From: Treponema sp. UBA4307
GTDB lineage: Bacteria; Spirochaetota; Spirochaetia; Treponematales; Treponemataceae
Direction: 5' to 3'
Length of the DNA: 22,620 bases
Assembly: GCA_002394685.1 (NCBI GenBank)
Contig: DGUP01000021.1
Coordinates: 1 to 22,620, forward strand
Shown: piece after piece, positions 6,782 through 13,128 of the stretch
Position numbering within the stretch: the first letter of the stretch is position 1
Layout: each line of letters opens with the position of its first letter
Made by a program: the position numbers and the translations under genes
Notes under the pieces: generated by a model
Databases searched by the model: none
The model's input: only the letters and a program-made list of their open reading frames with translations
Told to the model about the DNA's origin: nothing

Positions 6782-8407
6782 ATGAATGTACTTGTAATAA
6801 ATGGAAGTCCTAAAACAGATAATTCAATTACTTTACAGACAGTCTTGTATATTCAAAAAAAGAACCCTGAAGATAATTTTACTTTTATCAATGTTGCAAC
6901 TCATCTTCAGGCTTTTGAAATTGACTTTAGAGAAACCGTCAAAATGATTTATGATGCAGACTTGATTTTGTTTTCTTATCCGGTTTATTCAGGTTCTGTA
7001 CCGGCAAATCTATACAGGTTTCTTGAACTGATGAAGGATAATCATCTTTTTCTGGCTGCCAAGTATTTTACACAGATAACAAGCTCTGAAAAATATATGG
7101 ATGTAACGGCACATTCTTTTGTTCAGCAGAATTGTCAGGAAATGAAACTCCGCTGCATAAAAGGTTTTTCAGCACGAAGGACAGATCTTCTTACTCCGGA
7201 AGGTCAGAAAGAGGCTGATGATTTTTTCAAATATGTTAAATACTGTTACGACCATGATATATATGAAAGTCCTGCAGATCCGCCGAAAGTCTATAAGGGA
7301 AACAGGTCTTTTGTTCCCCGGAAACAGGTGGACCGTATGCCTGGAAAAATCAGTGTGCTTACAGATTGTAAGGAAAGCGATATTACCCTTCGTTCAATGA
7401 TTGACCGTTTCAGGGCTCAGTCTCCTTATGCCCTGGAGGTTTATAATCTTCTTGAGCAGGATATTAAGGGCGGATGTACAGGCTGCCTTAAGTGTATTAG
7501 AAATGGAAAGTGCGTTTATAAAGATTCCTTTTCAAGTCTGTACAATGATTTCATGAGTTCTAATGCGGTCATTTTTGCCTTTTCAATTCAGAATCATTTT
7601 ATGTCCCTGCATTTTAAGAAGTATTTTGAAAGAACTTTTGTTGCTGGCTGCCGTAATATAAAAAAAGGTCTGCCTCTTGCATTTATAGTCAGCGGACCTT
7701 TGGATGATGAAGCATCTTTAAGAATGTGGATGGAAGCCTATGCAGATTCTCAGCAGGCATTTCTTGCAGGAATCGCCACTGATCAGAAACAGCCTGACAG
7801 TGAACTGGATGCAATTGTAAAAAGAATTTCCTATGCAGTTGAACATAATTATAATGCAAGCAGGTTTTTTTATAACCAGGCCTATCATAAAATACACAGA
7901 GATTTTATGTTTTTAAAGCAGGGGGAAAGAAAATCTGATCACCGCTATTATAAAGATAATAAGCTTTACGATTTTCCTCAAAAACAAAGGGGAGAAAGAA
8001 TTTCTTCTTACATTACAGGATTTTTAATGTCTATTCCATTCGTTAAAAAATTTCTTGGTCCAAGACTTCAGGAGAGACTTCTTGTTCCTTACAGAAAGGT
8101 TTTAAATCGTGTGGATGAAGAAAAGGCTCTTGCAGACCAGAAGCAGGCAAAGGAAATAAGCGAGGCTCTTTTTAGTGCAGTTCAGCTTCCTGAAAATATG
8201 GAAGAGTCACAGGATGATATAACTTCTTCAGCAGAAAAAAAATCTCTTCTCGCAGGAACCTGTCCGGAACTTGCCCAGAATTCGTCTCTTACGGAATCTG
8301 GTAAAGAGAATCCTGAACAGGGGTCGTTCATGGCAGAAAAAGAGACTTCTTCTCTGGAAGACAATCTTCCAAGCGATGATTTCTTTAATAATCTGTCCCG
8401 GCCTTAA
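6782..8407 (+). CDS. Double flavodoxin-fold NAD(P)H-dependent oxidoreductase
   Basis: This 541-aa protein contains two copies of a flavodoxin-like reductase domain. Domain 1 (about 1-165) has VINGSPKTDNSI as the FMN phosphate loop and SYPVYSGSVP as a flavin-contact loop. Domain 2 (about 188-350) starts ISVLTDCKESD, where the phosphate loop is degenerate, and carries C232-x2-C235-x2-C238-x5-C244 (GCTGCLKCIRNGKC), as in single-domain relatives and in the cassette gene at 1227-1766. The last 190 residues are charged and low in complexity and show no known domain. Domain 2 probably lost FMN binding and may serve in dimerisation or metal binding. The substrate is unknown. Its TAA overlaps the stop of the convergent gene in the palindrome TTAA. 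Confidence 0.8.
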   Translation: MNVLVINGSPKTDNSITLQTVLYIQKKNPEDNFTFINVATHLQAFEIDFRETVKMIYDADLILFSYPVYSGSVPANLYRFLELMKDNHLFLAAKYFTQITSSEKYMDVTAHSFVQQNCQEMKLRCIKGFSARRTDLLTPEGQKEADDFFKYVKYCYDHDIYESPADPPKVYKGNRSFVPRKQVDRMPGKISVLTDCKESDITLRSMIDRFRAQSPYALEVYNLLEQDIKGGCTGCLKCIRNGKCVYKDSFSSLYNDFMSSNAVIFAFSIQNHFMSLHFKKYFERTFVAGCRNIKKGLPLAFIVSGPLDDEASLRMWMEAYADSQQAFLAGIATDQKQPDSELDAIVKRISYAVEHNYNASRFFYNQAYHKIHRDFMFLKQGERKSDHRYYKDNKLYDFPQKQRGERISSYITGFLMSIPFVKKFLGPRLQERLLVPYRKVLNRVDEEKALADQKQAKEISEALFSAVQLPENMEESQDDITSSAEKKSLLAGTCPELAQNSSLTESGKENPEQGSFMAEKETSSLEDNLPSDDFFNNLSRP

Positions 8408-8940
8408 AGTACATCGTCCTCTGTGTTTTCTACGTCTGATGAATTTGTAAAGTAGTAATCAAGAAATAGGACTGTAGATTTGTAGTCCCAGTAGTCTACC
8501 CAGAGGGCTATAGTCATAAGATTTTCTTTTAGATTTACATCTGGAATAAATGGATCCCAGACTGCTGACAGTTGACGGAATCCGTTTTGCAAGGCGTAGA
8601 GCCAATAATAGTCTTCTTCAAAAATTGTGTAATTGTTTATCATTCCATCCACAATATCAGGTTTTCCGTAAATCTTTTCAAGTCTTGCTTCAAAACTATA
8701 AAAAGCTGCTTTTGCTTCTGTTCCACTATCGTTAGTTTTAATGTTTGTTTGAATGGCTCTTATATGGTAAAGCCCGAAATCTGGATCAACCCATACAAGA
8801 TACTTGTTGAATGTAGGATGTTTTTTTATAGGTGTGATAACGTAAATATCGTTTTCTGCATATTCAGCCTGGTGATTATCACAATTCTCCTCTTTTCCTC
8901 GCCCTGAACCTGCTCTATAAATAATTTTTTTATTGATCAT
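8404..8940 (-). CDS. Conserved hypothetical protein, N-terminus probably truncated
   Basis: From about residue 35 onward the 178-aa product looks like a genuine folded domain, rich in aromatic residues (IYVITPIKKHPTFNKYLVW, then WVDYWDYKSTVLFLDYYFTN). I cannot name a family. The first 30 residues (MINKKIIYRAGSGRGKEEN) do not resemble a signal peptide or a strand-helix start. The region just upstream is a terminator-like hairpin and then an IS200 element, so the original 5' end was probably lost. A weak AGAGG lies 6 bases before the ATG at 8940, and an upstream in-frame ATG at 8955 lacks an SD. It converges on the double-flavodoxin gene with a 3-base overlap. Confidence 0.6.
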   Translation of the reverse strand: MINKKIIYRAGSGRGKEENCDNHQAEYAENDIYVITPIKKHPTFNKYLVWVDPDFGLYHIRAIQTNIKTNDSGTEAKAAFYSFEARLEKIYGKPDIVDGMINNYTIFEEDYYWLYALQNGFRQLSAVWDPFIPDVNLKENLMTIALWVDYWDYKSTVLFLDYYFTNSSDVENTEDDVL

Positions 8941-8945
8941 GTTTC

Positions 8946-8975
8946 GCCTCTGCATCCCATGCAGGGGCTTTTTTT
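8946..8975 (+). terminator. Orphan intrinsic-terminator-like hairpin
   Basis: CTGCAT/ATGCAG arms with extra flanking C/G pairs are followed on the plus strand by GGGGC and seven T. No plus-strand gene ends nearby; the sequence instead precedes a minus-strand start codon, suggesting it was brought in by rearrangement. Confidence 0.45.
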
Positions 8976-9073
8976 ATGGGCTCGTGAGCCCGTGAAAATA
9001 TGTAGCGAAGCGAAATATTTTCATAATAAACCACCCGCTATGCGGGTGAGAGACGAAAGCTTATAGCAAAAAA

Positions 9074-9138
9074 AGCTTTCCTCGAAGATGTACAATAAGA
9101 TTGTTCAAGTCTATTGCATAACACCAAGGAGGAAAGCT
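9074..9138 (+). promoter_or_regulatory. Leader stem masking the transposase ribosome-binding site
   Basis: AGCTTTCCTC (9074-9083) is perfectly complementary to GAGGAAAGCT (9129-9138), which contains most of the SD AGGAGG (9127-9132) directly before the tnpA ATG. A 45-base loop includes a further ACAAT/ATTGT stem. Pairing would hide the SD and keep transposase translation low, as is known for Salmonella IS200. Confidence 0.65.
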
Positions 9139-9140
9139 GA

Positions 9141-9602
9141 ATGGCAAATATAAGAGACTCGTTGAGTCATACAAAATGGTTGTGTAAATATCACATTGTG
9201 TTTACACCAAAGTATAGAAGAAAAGCAATATATGGACAGTACAAGGAAAGTATTGGACAGATATTGCGGCAATTGTGTAATTACAAAGGAGTGGAAATTG
9301 TAGAAGGGCATCTGATGCCCGACCACGTACACATGTTAGTAAGTATACCACCGAAATACAGTGTGTCGCAATTTATGGGATATTTAAAAGGCAAGAGTAG
9401 TCTGATGATATTTGATAAACATGCGAACTTGAAGTATAAATTTGGAAACCGCCATTTCTGGGCAGAAGGATATTACGTAAGTACAGTCGGCTTGAATGAA
9501 GCTACAATTGAGAAATATATCCGTGAACAGGAAGCTCACGATATAGCGATGGATAAAATTTCAGAAAAAGAATACGAAGACCCTTTTAAGGGTAGTAAGT
9601 AG
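9141..9602 (+). CDS. tnpA: IS200/IS605-family TnpA transposase
   Basis: This 153-aa Y1-type HUH single-strand transposase has the HUH motif H62-V-H64 in MPDHVHMLV and the catalytic tyrosine Y126 in EKYIREQ. The family signature GNRHFWAEGYY precedes the tyrosine helix. The length matches IS200 transposases (about 150 aa) and all key residues are intact, so it is probably active. It works as a dimer that cuts and joins single-stranded element ends at the terminal hairpins. SD AGGAGG lies within the masked leader. Confidence 0.95.
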   Translation: MANIRDSLSHTKWLCKYHIVFTPKYRRKAIYGQYKESIGQILRQLCNYKGVEIVEGHLMPDHVHMLVSIPPKYSVSQFMGYLKGKSSLMIFDKHANLKYKFGNRHFWAEGYYVSTVGLNEATIEKYIREQEAHDIAMDKISEKEYEDPFKGSK

Positions 9603-9605
9603 TAC

Positions 9606-9715
9606 AAAAGGCTCTTTAAGAGCCAGCGGGTGACAAGCTGCAATAGGCTTGAACGTATGTGAAAGCGTGGGACTTAAGTCTTGGCTTGAGACCCTTAGCC
9701 TTATAGGCTAAGAGC
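9606..9715 (+). ncRNA. Structured right-end RNA region of the IS200 element
   Basis: Between tnpA and the right-end hairpin lie about 110 non-coding bases with GGCTCT/AGAGCC (9610-9624), the pair GGGACTTAAG / CTTGAGACCC (about 9669-9693), and CTTAGCCT/AGGCTAAG (9694-9712). The 3'-proximal position next to the right-end hairpin is where omegaRNAs or their relics lie in IS605-type elements. No tnpB is present, so this could be a relic, a tnpA regulator or simply DNA structure. Confidence 0.35.
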
Positions 9716-9883
9716 AAACCACCCGTTTGACGGGTGGTTGTGATTAAGGCACTACTTAAAGAATCTGAAAAAAATTTTTAAATTTTTCCTCGAATTTGGG
9801 AATTCTTTTTACATTTTTGTAACTTCACTGCTGATTATATAGTAGGGGGCTGATGAAAATGCTTGGCGCACTTTTGTCATATG

Positions 9884-9907
9884 CAGATTCTGCCGTCGGC
9901 TAATCTG
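9884..9907 (+). promoter_or_regulatory. Hairpin in the Rpn leader
   Basis: CAGATT (9884-9889) and AATCTG (9902-9907) flank an inner CCG-T-CGG. It sits about 50 bases upstream of the Rpn start. The 200-base region from the IS right end to the gene otherwise shows only AT-rich sequence and a weak -10-like TATATA near 9836. Confidence 0.3.
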
Positions 9908-9956
9908 ACATTAAGCTTCCTCTACAACCGCACTGCGGAATATAAGGAGTAATCGT

Positions 9957-10838
9957 ATGAAAAATACTGATGTAAAAAATCTTACCCCGGAAGAAAAATG
10001 GGAGCAGGCGACAATCGCCAACAATTACATTTTCTACAAGGTCATGCATGAAAATCCGGATGTCTGTAAAGAACTTCTGGAAATCTTACTGGAAATGAAA
10101 ATTGACCGGATTGAAATTTATCAGGAAAAAGAACTGCTGGCTGAATTTGGAAAGAAGGGAATCCGTATGGATGTATATGCAAGGGGCATGGACAAATCAT
10201 TCGACCTTGAGATTCAGGCCTGTGACACAGGGGAGCTGCCTGAAAGAGCCCGTTATTATCAGGGACTTATGGACACAACACAGCTGGAAAGCGGCCAGGA
10301 TTTTAAGAATCTTAACAGCAGTTATATAATTTTTATCTGCATTCCGGACATCTTTAAGAAAGGCCTGGGCAAGTACACATTTGAAAATCTCTGTCTGGAA
10401 AACCCTGAAATCAAGTTGAATGACCGGGCCTACAAATACTTTTTTATTGCCAGAAACTATGATAAACTGTTGAACGAACAGCAGAAGGCTTTCATGAAAT
10501 GCATGCTCAGTAATGAAAGCTCAAGTACGTTTACGGAAAAGATCATCCGCATGGTGAAAAATGCAAAGCTCAACACTCAGTGGAGGAATAGTTTTATGGA
10601 ATTCGAAAGACAACTGGCCTATTCATTCCGTGAAGGCAAAGCAGAAGGTAAAGCAGAGGGGATGGAACTAGGCAAAGCTGAAGGAAAAGCCGAAGGAAGA
10701 GACGAAAAAGCGATAGAAGACTCTGTGGAACTCCTAAAGAAGGGTATTGCTCCTGAAATAATTGCCGAATGCGTAAAACTTCCACTGGAGAAAGTTCTGG
10801 AACTGGAGAAAGGGGTAAAGACCGAAAACTTCAGTTAA
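9957..10838 (+). CDS. rpn: Rpn-family PD-(D/E)XK nuclease (recombination-promoting nuclease / putative transposase)
   Basis: This 293-aa protein has an N-terminal PD-(D/E)XK nuclease fold: D72 in GIRMDVYARG and E85-x-Q87 in FDLEIQA form the active-site D...ExQ pattern typical of this family. A conserved helical middle ends in FFIARNYDKLLNEQQ. A hydrophilic tail follows (about 220-240) with GKAEGKAEG repeats and then a conserved helix pair (IAPEIIAECVKLPLE). E. coli Rpn proteins are DNA endonucleases that promote recA-independent recombination and act in anti-phage defence; the same role here is by family. SD AAGGAG lies about 8 bases before the ATG. A second in-frame start with its own SD lies at codon 180. 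The C-terminal module is repeated downstream. Confidence 0.92.
   Translation: MKNTDVKNLTPEEKWEQATIANNYIFYKVMHENPDVCKELLEILLEMKIDRIEIYQEKELLAEFGKKGIRMDVYARGMDKSFDLEIQACDTGELPERARYYQGLMDTTQLESGQDFKNLNSSYIIFICIPDIFKKGLGKYTFENLCLENPEIKLNDRAYKYFFIARNYDKLLNEQQKAFMKCMLSNESSSTFTEKIIRMVKNAKLNTQWRNSFMEFERQLAYSFREGKAEGKAEGMELGKAEGKAEGRDEKAIEDSVELLKKGIAPEIIAECVKLPLEKVLELEKGVKTENFS
10494..10838 (+). CDS. Candidate intragenic short product (RpnS-like) within rpn
   Basis: Codon 180 of rpn is an ATG preceded by AGAAGG at 5-base spacing, a better SD arrangement than many real starts in this window. It would give a 114-aa C-terminal protein in the same frame. In E. coli, Rpn genes make such short C-terminal proteins (RpnS) from internal starts, and these act as antitoxins to the full-length nuclease. 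That this start is used here is inference, supported by its retention in both downstream repeats. Confidence 0.45.
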   Translation: MKCMLSNESSSTFTEKIIRMVKNAKLNTQWRNSFMEFERQLAYSFREGKAEGKAEGMELGKAEGKAEGRDEKAIEDSVELLKKGIAPEIIAECVKLPLEKVLELEKGVKTENFS

Positions 10839-10845
10839 ATTTCTT

Positions 10846-11213
10846 TTGCCAGAAACTATGATAAACTGTTGAACGAACAGCAGAAGGCTTTCATGAAATG
10901 CATGCTCAGTAATGAAAGCTCAAGTACGTTTACGGAAAAGATCATCCGCATGGTGAAAAATGCAAAGCTCAACACTCAGTGGAGGAATAGTTTTATGGAA
11001 TTCGAAAGACAACTGGCCTATTCATTCCGTGAAGGCAAGGCAGAGGGAAAAGCCGAAGGAATTGCAGAAGGAATAGATAAAAAAGCTGTAGAAGCCTCTG
11101 TGGAACTCCTAAAGAAGGGGATTGCTCCTGAAATAATTGCTGAATGCGTAAAACTTCCACTGGAAAGGGTTCTGGAACTGGAAGAAGAGATAAAAAAGAA
11201 AGAGCTCTGTTAA
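10846..11213 (+). CDS. Stand-alone duplicate of the Rpn C-terminal module
   Basis: Bases 10846-11038 are identical over 193 bases to 10447-10639 inside rpn, with no nuclease domain upstream. The best start is the ATG at 10893 (106 aa), with AGAAGG 5 bases before it, matching the internal rpn start; a TTG at 10869 would give 114 aa. The tail differs from that of rpn (EGIAEGIDKKAVEAS in place of the longer repeat, and EEEIKKKELC at the end), then keeps the IAPEIIAECVKLPLE helix. It lies in the same frame as rpn, separated by one TAA. It could be a free antitoxin-like protein or an alternative tail donor. Confidence 0.6.
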
Positions 11214-11220
11214 AAATATT

Positions 11221-11330
11221 TTGCCAGAAACTATGATAAACTGTTGAACGAACAGCAGAAGGCTTTCATGAAATGCATGCTAAAGCAGAATCGATGTAAG
11301 GTAAAAAAAATCCCGGCTACCGTAAGATAA
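11221..11330 (+). pseudogene. Truncated third copy of the Rpn C-terminal module
   Basis: Bases 11221-11281 repeat the module start exactly (61 bases, including SD AGAAGG and ATG at 11268). The sequence then diverges and stops at 11330, giving only a 20-residue reading frame from that ATG. It again keeps the rpn frame phase. The end runs into the terminator hairpin of the convergent gene. Confidence 0.6.
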
Positions 11331-11335
11331 CCGGG
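11302..11335 (-). terminator. Intrinsic terminator of the convergent lipoprotein gene
   Basis: CCCGG (11312-11316) and CCGGG (11331-11335) form the base of a stem with additional inner pairs. On the minus strand it is followed by eight T, 45-80 bases after the stop of the gene at 11380. Confidence 0.7.
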
Positions 11336-11379
11336 AAAGGGTTTAGCAGAAAAATGATTATTCTACTGCTGAAAGTTTT

Positions 11380-11883
11380 TTATTCTGCTGTAGGGTCAAC
11401 ATTAGTTGTATACAGTTTTGTGATTGTCAATGTTCCTGTCATATCTGACGAACTAGCGAATTTAAACTGCATACCGATTGTGGATTCTTTTCCTACAATA
11501 TCACTTACATCCAATACTATAATAGATTCTGTTCCATTATTATTAGTAGAGTACCAATGCCAAACTGTGTGATCCATACAAAAAAGACTTGACCAGGCAT
11601 CTTCTCCAAAAGCAGCAACATTAGCAGGCTGTTCCACTTCTGCGACAAGGTATTTGTACTTCAATGTTGCGTTGTCTGATAAATATACCTTTGCTATAAC
11701 ACTGTTACTTTCATCTCCTGCATCACAATATTCATCTGGTGATGAAATGTCGTACACTTTTGATGAAAGAATTACGTCTTCTGCAGCATCTTCCCCAGGA
11801 ACATCCCCATTACAAGCCATGAATGACATAGCCATAGCAGCAGCAACCAATGCAGCCATACCAATTTTAGCAATCTTTTTCAT
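11380..11883 (-). CDS. Small secreted lipoprotein
   Basis: This 167-aa protein has a lipoprotein signal (MKKIAKIGMAALVAAAMAMS, then FMAC, Cys about 24). The mature part is acidic (DVPGEDAAEDV) followed by a probable beta-sandwich ending TGTLTITKLYTTN, a style common in carbohydrate-binding-like modules, though I cannot assign a family. The start is fixed by a strong AGGAGG 7 bases upstream; a 30-residue upstream extension has no SD. The leader is about 100 bases and contains the palindrome AAAACGCGTTTT. Confidence 0.8.
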   Translation of the reverse strand: MKKIAKIGMAALVAAAMAMSFMACNGDVPGEDAAEDVILSSKVYDISSPDEYCDAGDESNSVIAKVYLSDNATLKYKYLVAEVEQPANVAAFGEDAWSSLFCMDHTVWHWYSTNNNGTESIIVLDVSDIVGKESTIGMQFKFASSSDMTGTLTITKLYTTNVDPTAE

Positions 11884-11973
11884 AAAAATTCCTCCTTTAT
11901 TTATGAAAACGCGTTTTTTAACTCCCTCGATTTTAAAAAGAACTTTTTTTATGTTCAGGCTCAAGAATCTCAA

Positions 11974-12257
11974 ACCTGTAAATACTTTAATATAGAATTT
12001 CTCATCGCGAAACTTGAATTATTATTTAAAATTACTTAAATATTTAAACAAATAACTTTAAAAAGGCCTTTTTAGGAAATTTAACTAACTTTAAAGAATG
12101 TAAATAGTTAGGTAAAATAACAAAAAAAAATTCAAAATATAAAAAAACAATACAAAAAAAAAGCATTCTGTAAGTTATTTATGATTTATAAAAATAAGAG
12201 AGGATAATTGCAGTTTACTTAAAAAGAAGTTAAATAAAATAATAAATTAAGTAAAAA
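11974..12257. other. AT-rich spacer without genes
   Basis: This region is very AT-rich with several A or T runs. It holds the upstream sequence of the minus-strand lipoprotein gene (a TATATT-like -10 near 11989 on the minus strand). No credible ORF or repeat was seen. Confidence 0.5.
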
Positions 12258-12290
12258 AAAGACCAGCCCCTCAAAAAGGAACCGGTCTTT
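12258..12290 (-). terminator. Intrinsic terminator of the IMP cyclohydrolase gene
   Basis: AAAGACC/GGTCTTT arms extend inward to about 13 pairs with wobbles around a 7-base loop. On the minus strand a run of T follows. It lies 35 bases after the stop. Confidence 0.8.
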
Positions 12291-12324
12291 AGAAATATAG
12301 GGTAAAAACCCGTGAAAATACGTA

Positions 12325-13038
12325 TTATTTATTTTTATTCAAAATGCAGCTTTCAACTTTACCTGTAGCCAGATCAATAAAACGTACAAAAAGGGAAACC
12401 TTGTTTGCTTCATTAAGGTTTTTCCAGATTTTGTCAGTCAGCTGGTCAATATTGCCTGTAAGTTCTACAAGAGCCGGTTCTCCTTCAAAACTTGGAAGTG
12501 GATTACCGTTCTGCATGTAAGTATGGATATAGCGGCCAAAACCTGCTTTAGGATTTTCATAGGTGAAAGTATAGCGGTTGGCAGATGAATCATCACCATT
12601 ATCGCTTTTCAAAATTGACATGGAAATATCAAAGGAACCATTTTCTACATGGAGCAGTGACGAAATGCGGGGTGTGTAATTAGGAGCATCTGGTTCTGCG
12701 CGGCGGCTTCGGAGTGACTGTTCAAAAGTAAGTCCTTTTGACATACCTTCGTAGATTGTGTCTGTCTGGTCACCGTTTGTAACAATCGTATCATTTTTCA
12801 GAACCCTTACAGGTGCGTAAATGATAAGACTTGGATCTGTAAGCTTTGAAGGATCAAAAGCCTGAGTGCGGATTCCGTCTCCATCCTCTACAAATACTCT
12901 GTTGCGGCTGTTTTCGCTGCGACCCATAATCCAGTAAGCGGCAACTGCGTATTTTCCATCTTCAGATTTACCTGCAATGATGCCGCGTCCCGGATATTCA
13001 TTTCCAGAAAGTTCTCTTTCAAGATTTAAAATTTCCAT
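12325..13038 (-). CDS. purO: IMP cyclohydrolase (PurO-type)
   Basis: This 237-aa protein matches the PurO-like IMP cyclohydrolase family. The N-terminus carries the family pattern YPGRGIIAGKSEDGKYAVAA followed by WIMGRSENSRNR, and TFTYENPKAGFGRYIHTY lies in the second half. The reaction is closure of FAICAR to IMP, the last step of purine synthesis. The family was first described in archaea and occurs in some bacteria as a stand-alone enzyme replacing the PurH cyclohydrolase domain. SD GGGAG lies about 7 bases before the ATG. It is divergent from the hydrolase gene across a 90-base region and is followed by its own terminator. No other purine gene is nearby. Confidence 0.85.
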   Translation of the reverse strand: MEILNLERELSGNEYPGRGIIAGKSEDGKYAVAAYWIMGRSENSRNRVFVEDGDGIRTQAFDPSKLTDPSLIIYAPVRVLKNDTIVTNGDQTDTIYEGMSKGLTFEQSLRSRRAEPDAPNYTPRISSLLHVENGSFDISMSILKSDNGDDSSANRYTFTYENPKAGFGRYIHTYMQNGNPLPSFEGEPALVELTGNIDQLTDKIWKNLNEANKVSLFVRFIDLATGKVESCILNKNK

Positions 13039-13092
13039 AAATTGCTCCCGTTCAGGCAGTTTTTTTTATACTCCTGATAATTTTTATTAATA

Positions 13093-13122
13093 TTACCATA
13101 AGCCATTTAAATATGCTATATT
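13093..13122 (+). promoter_or_regulatory. Promoter placing the start codon at the transcription start
   Basis: TTACCA (13093-13098), an 18-base spacer and TATATT (13117-13122) end 6 bases before the ATG at 13129. There is no room for an SD, so the message is expected to be leaderless. Confidence 0.5.
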
Positions 13123-13128
13123 TTGAGT

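Larger units (their letters stand above)
9026..9745 (+). mobile_element. Solo IS200-type insertion sequence
   Basis: The element is about 0.7 kb, the usual IS200 size, with a single tnpA and no tnpB. The left-end hairpin is CACCCGC-TAT-GCGGGTG (9032-9048). The right-end hairpin is AACCACCCGT-TTG-ACGGGTGGTT (9717-9739). The stems share the CACCCG core, as expected for subterminal TnpA recognition hairpins. Exact cleavage positions cannot be set from sequence alone. Insertions of this family make no target duplication, and none is seen. Confidence 0.8.

Noticed and set aside
8401..8408. Shared TTAA stop palindrome of two convergent genes
   Set aside because: A 3-base overlap of stop codons is a common compact arrangement and needs no special explanation.
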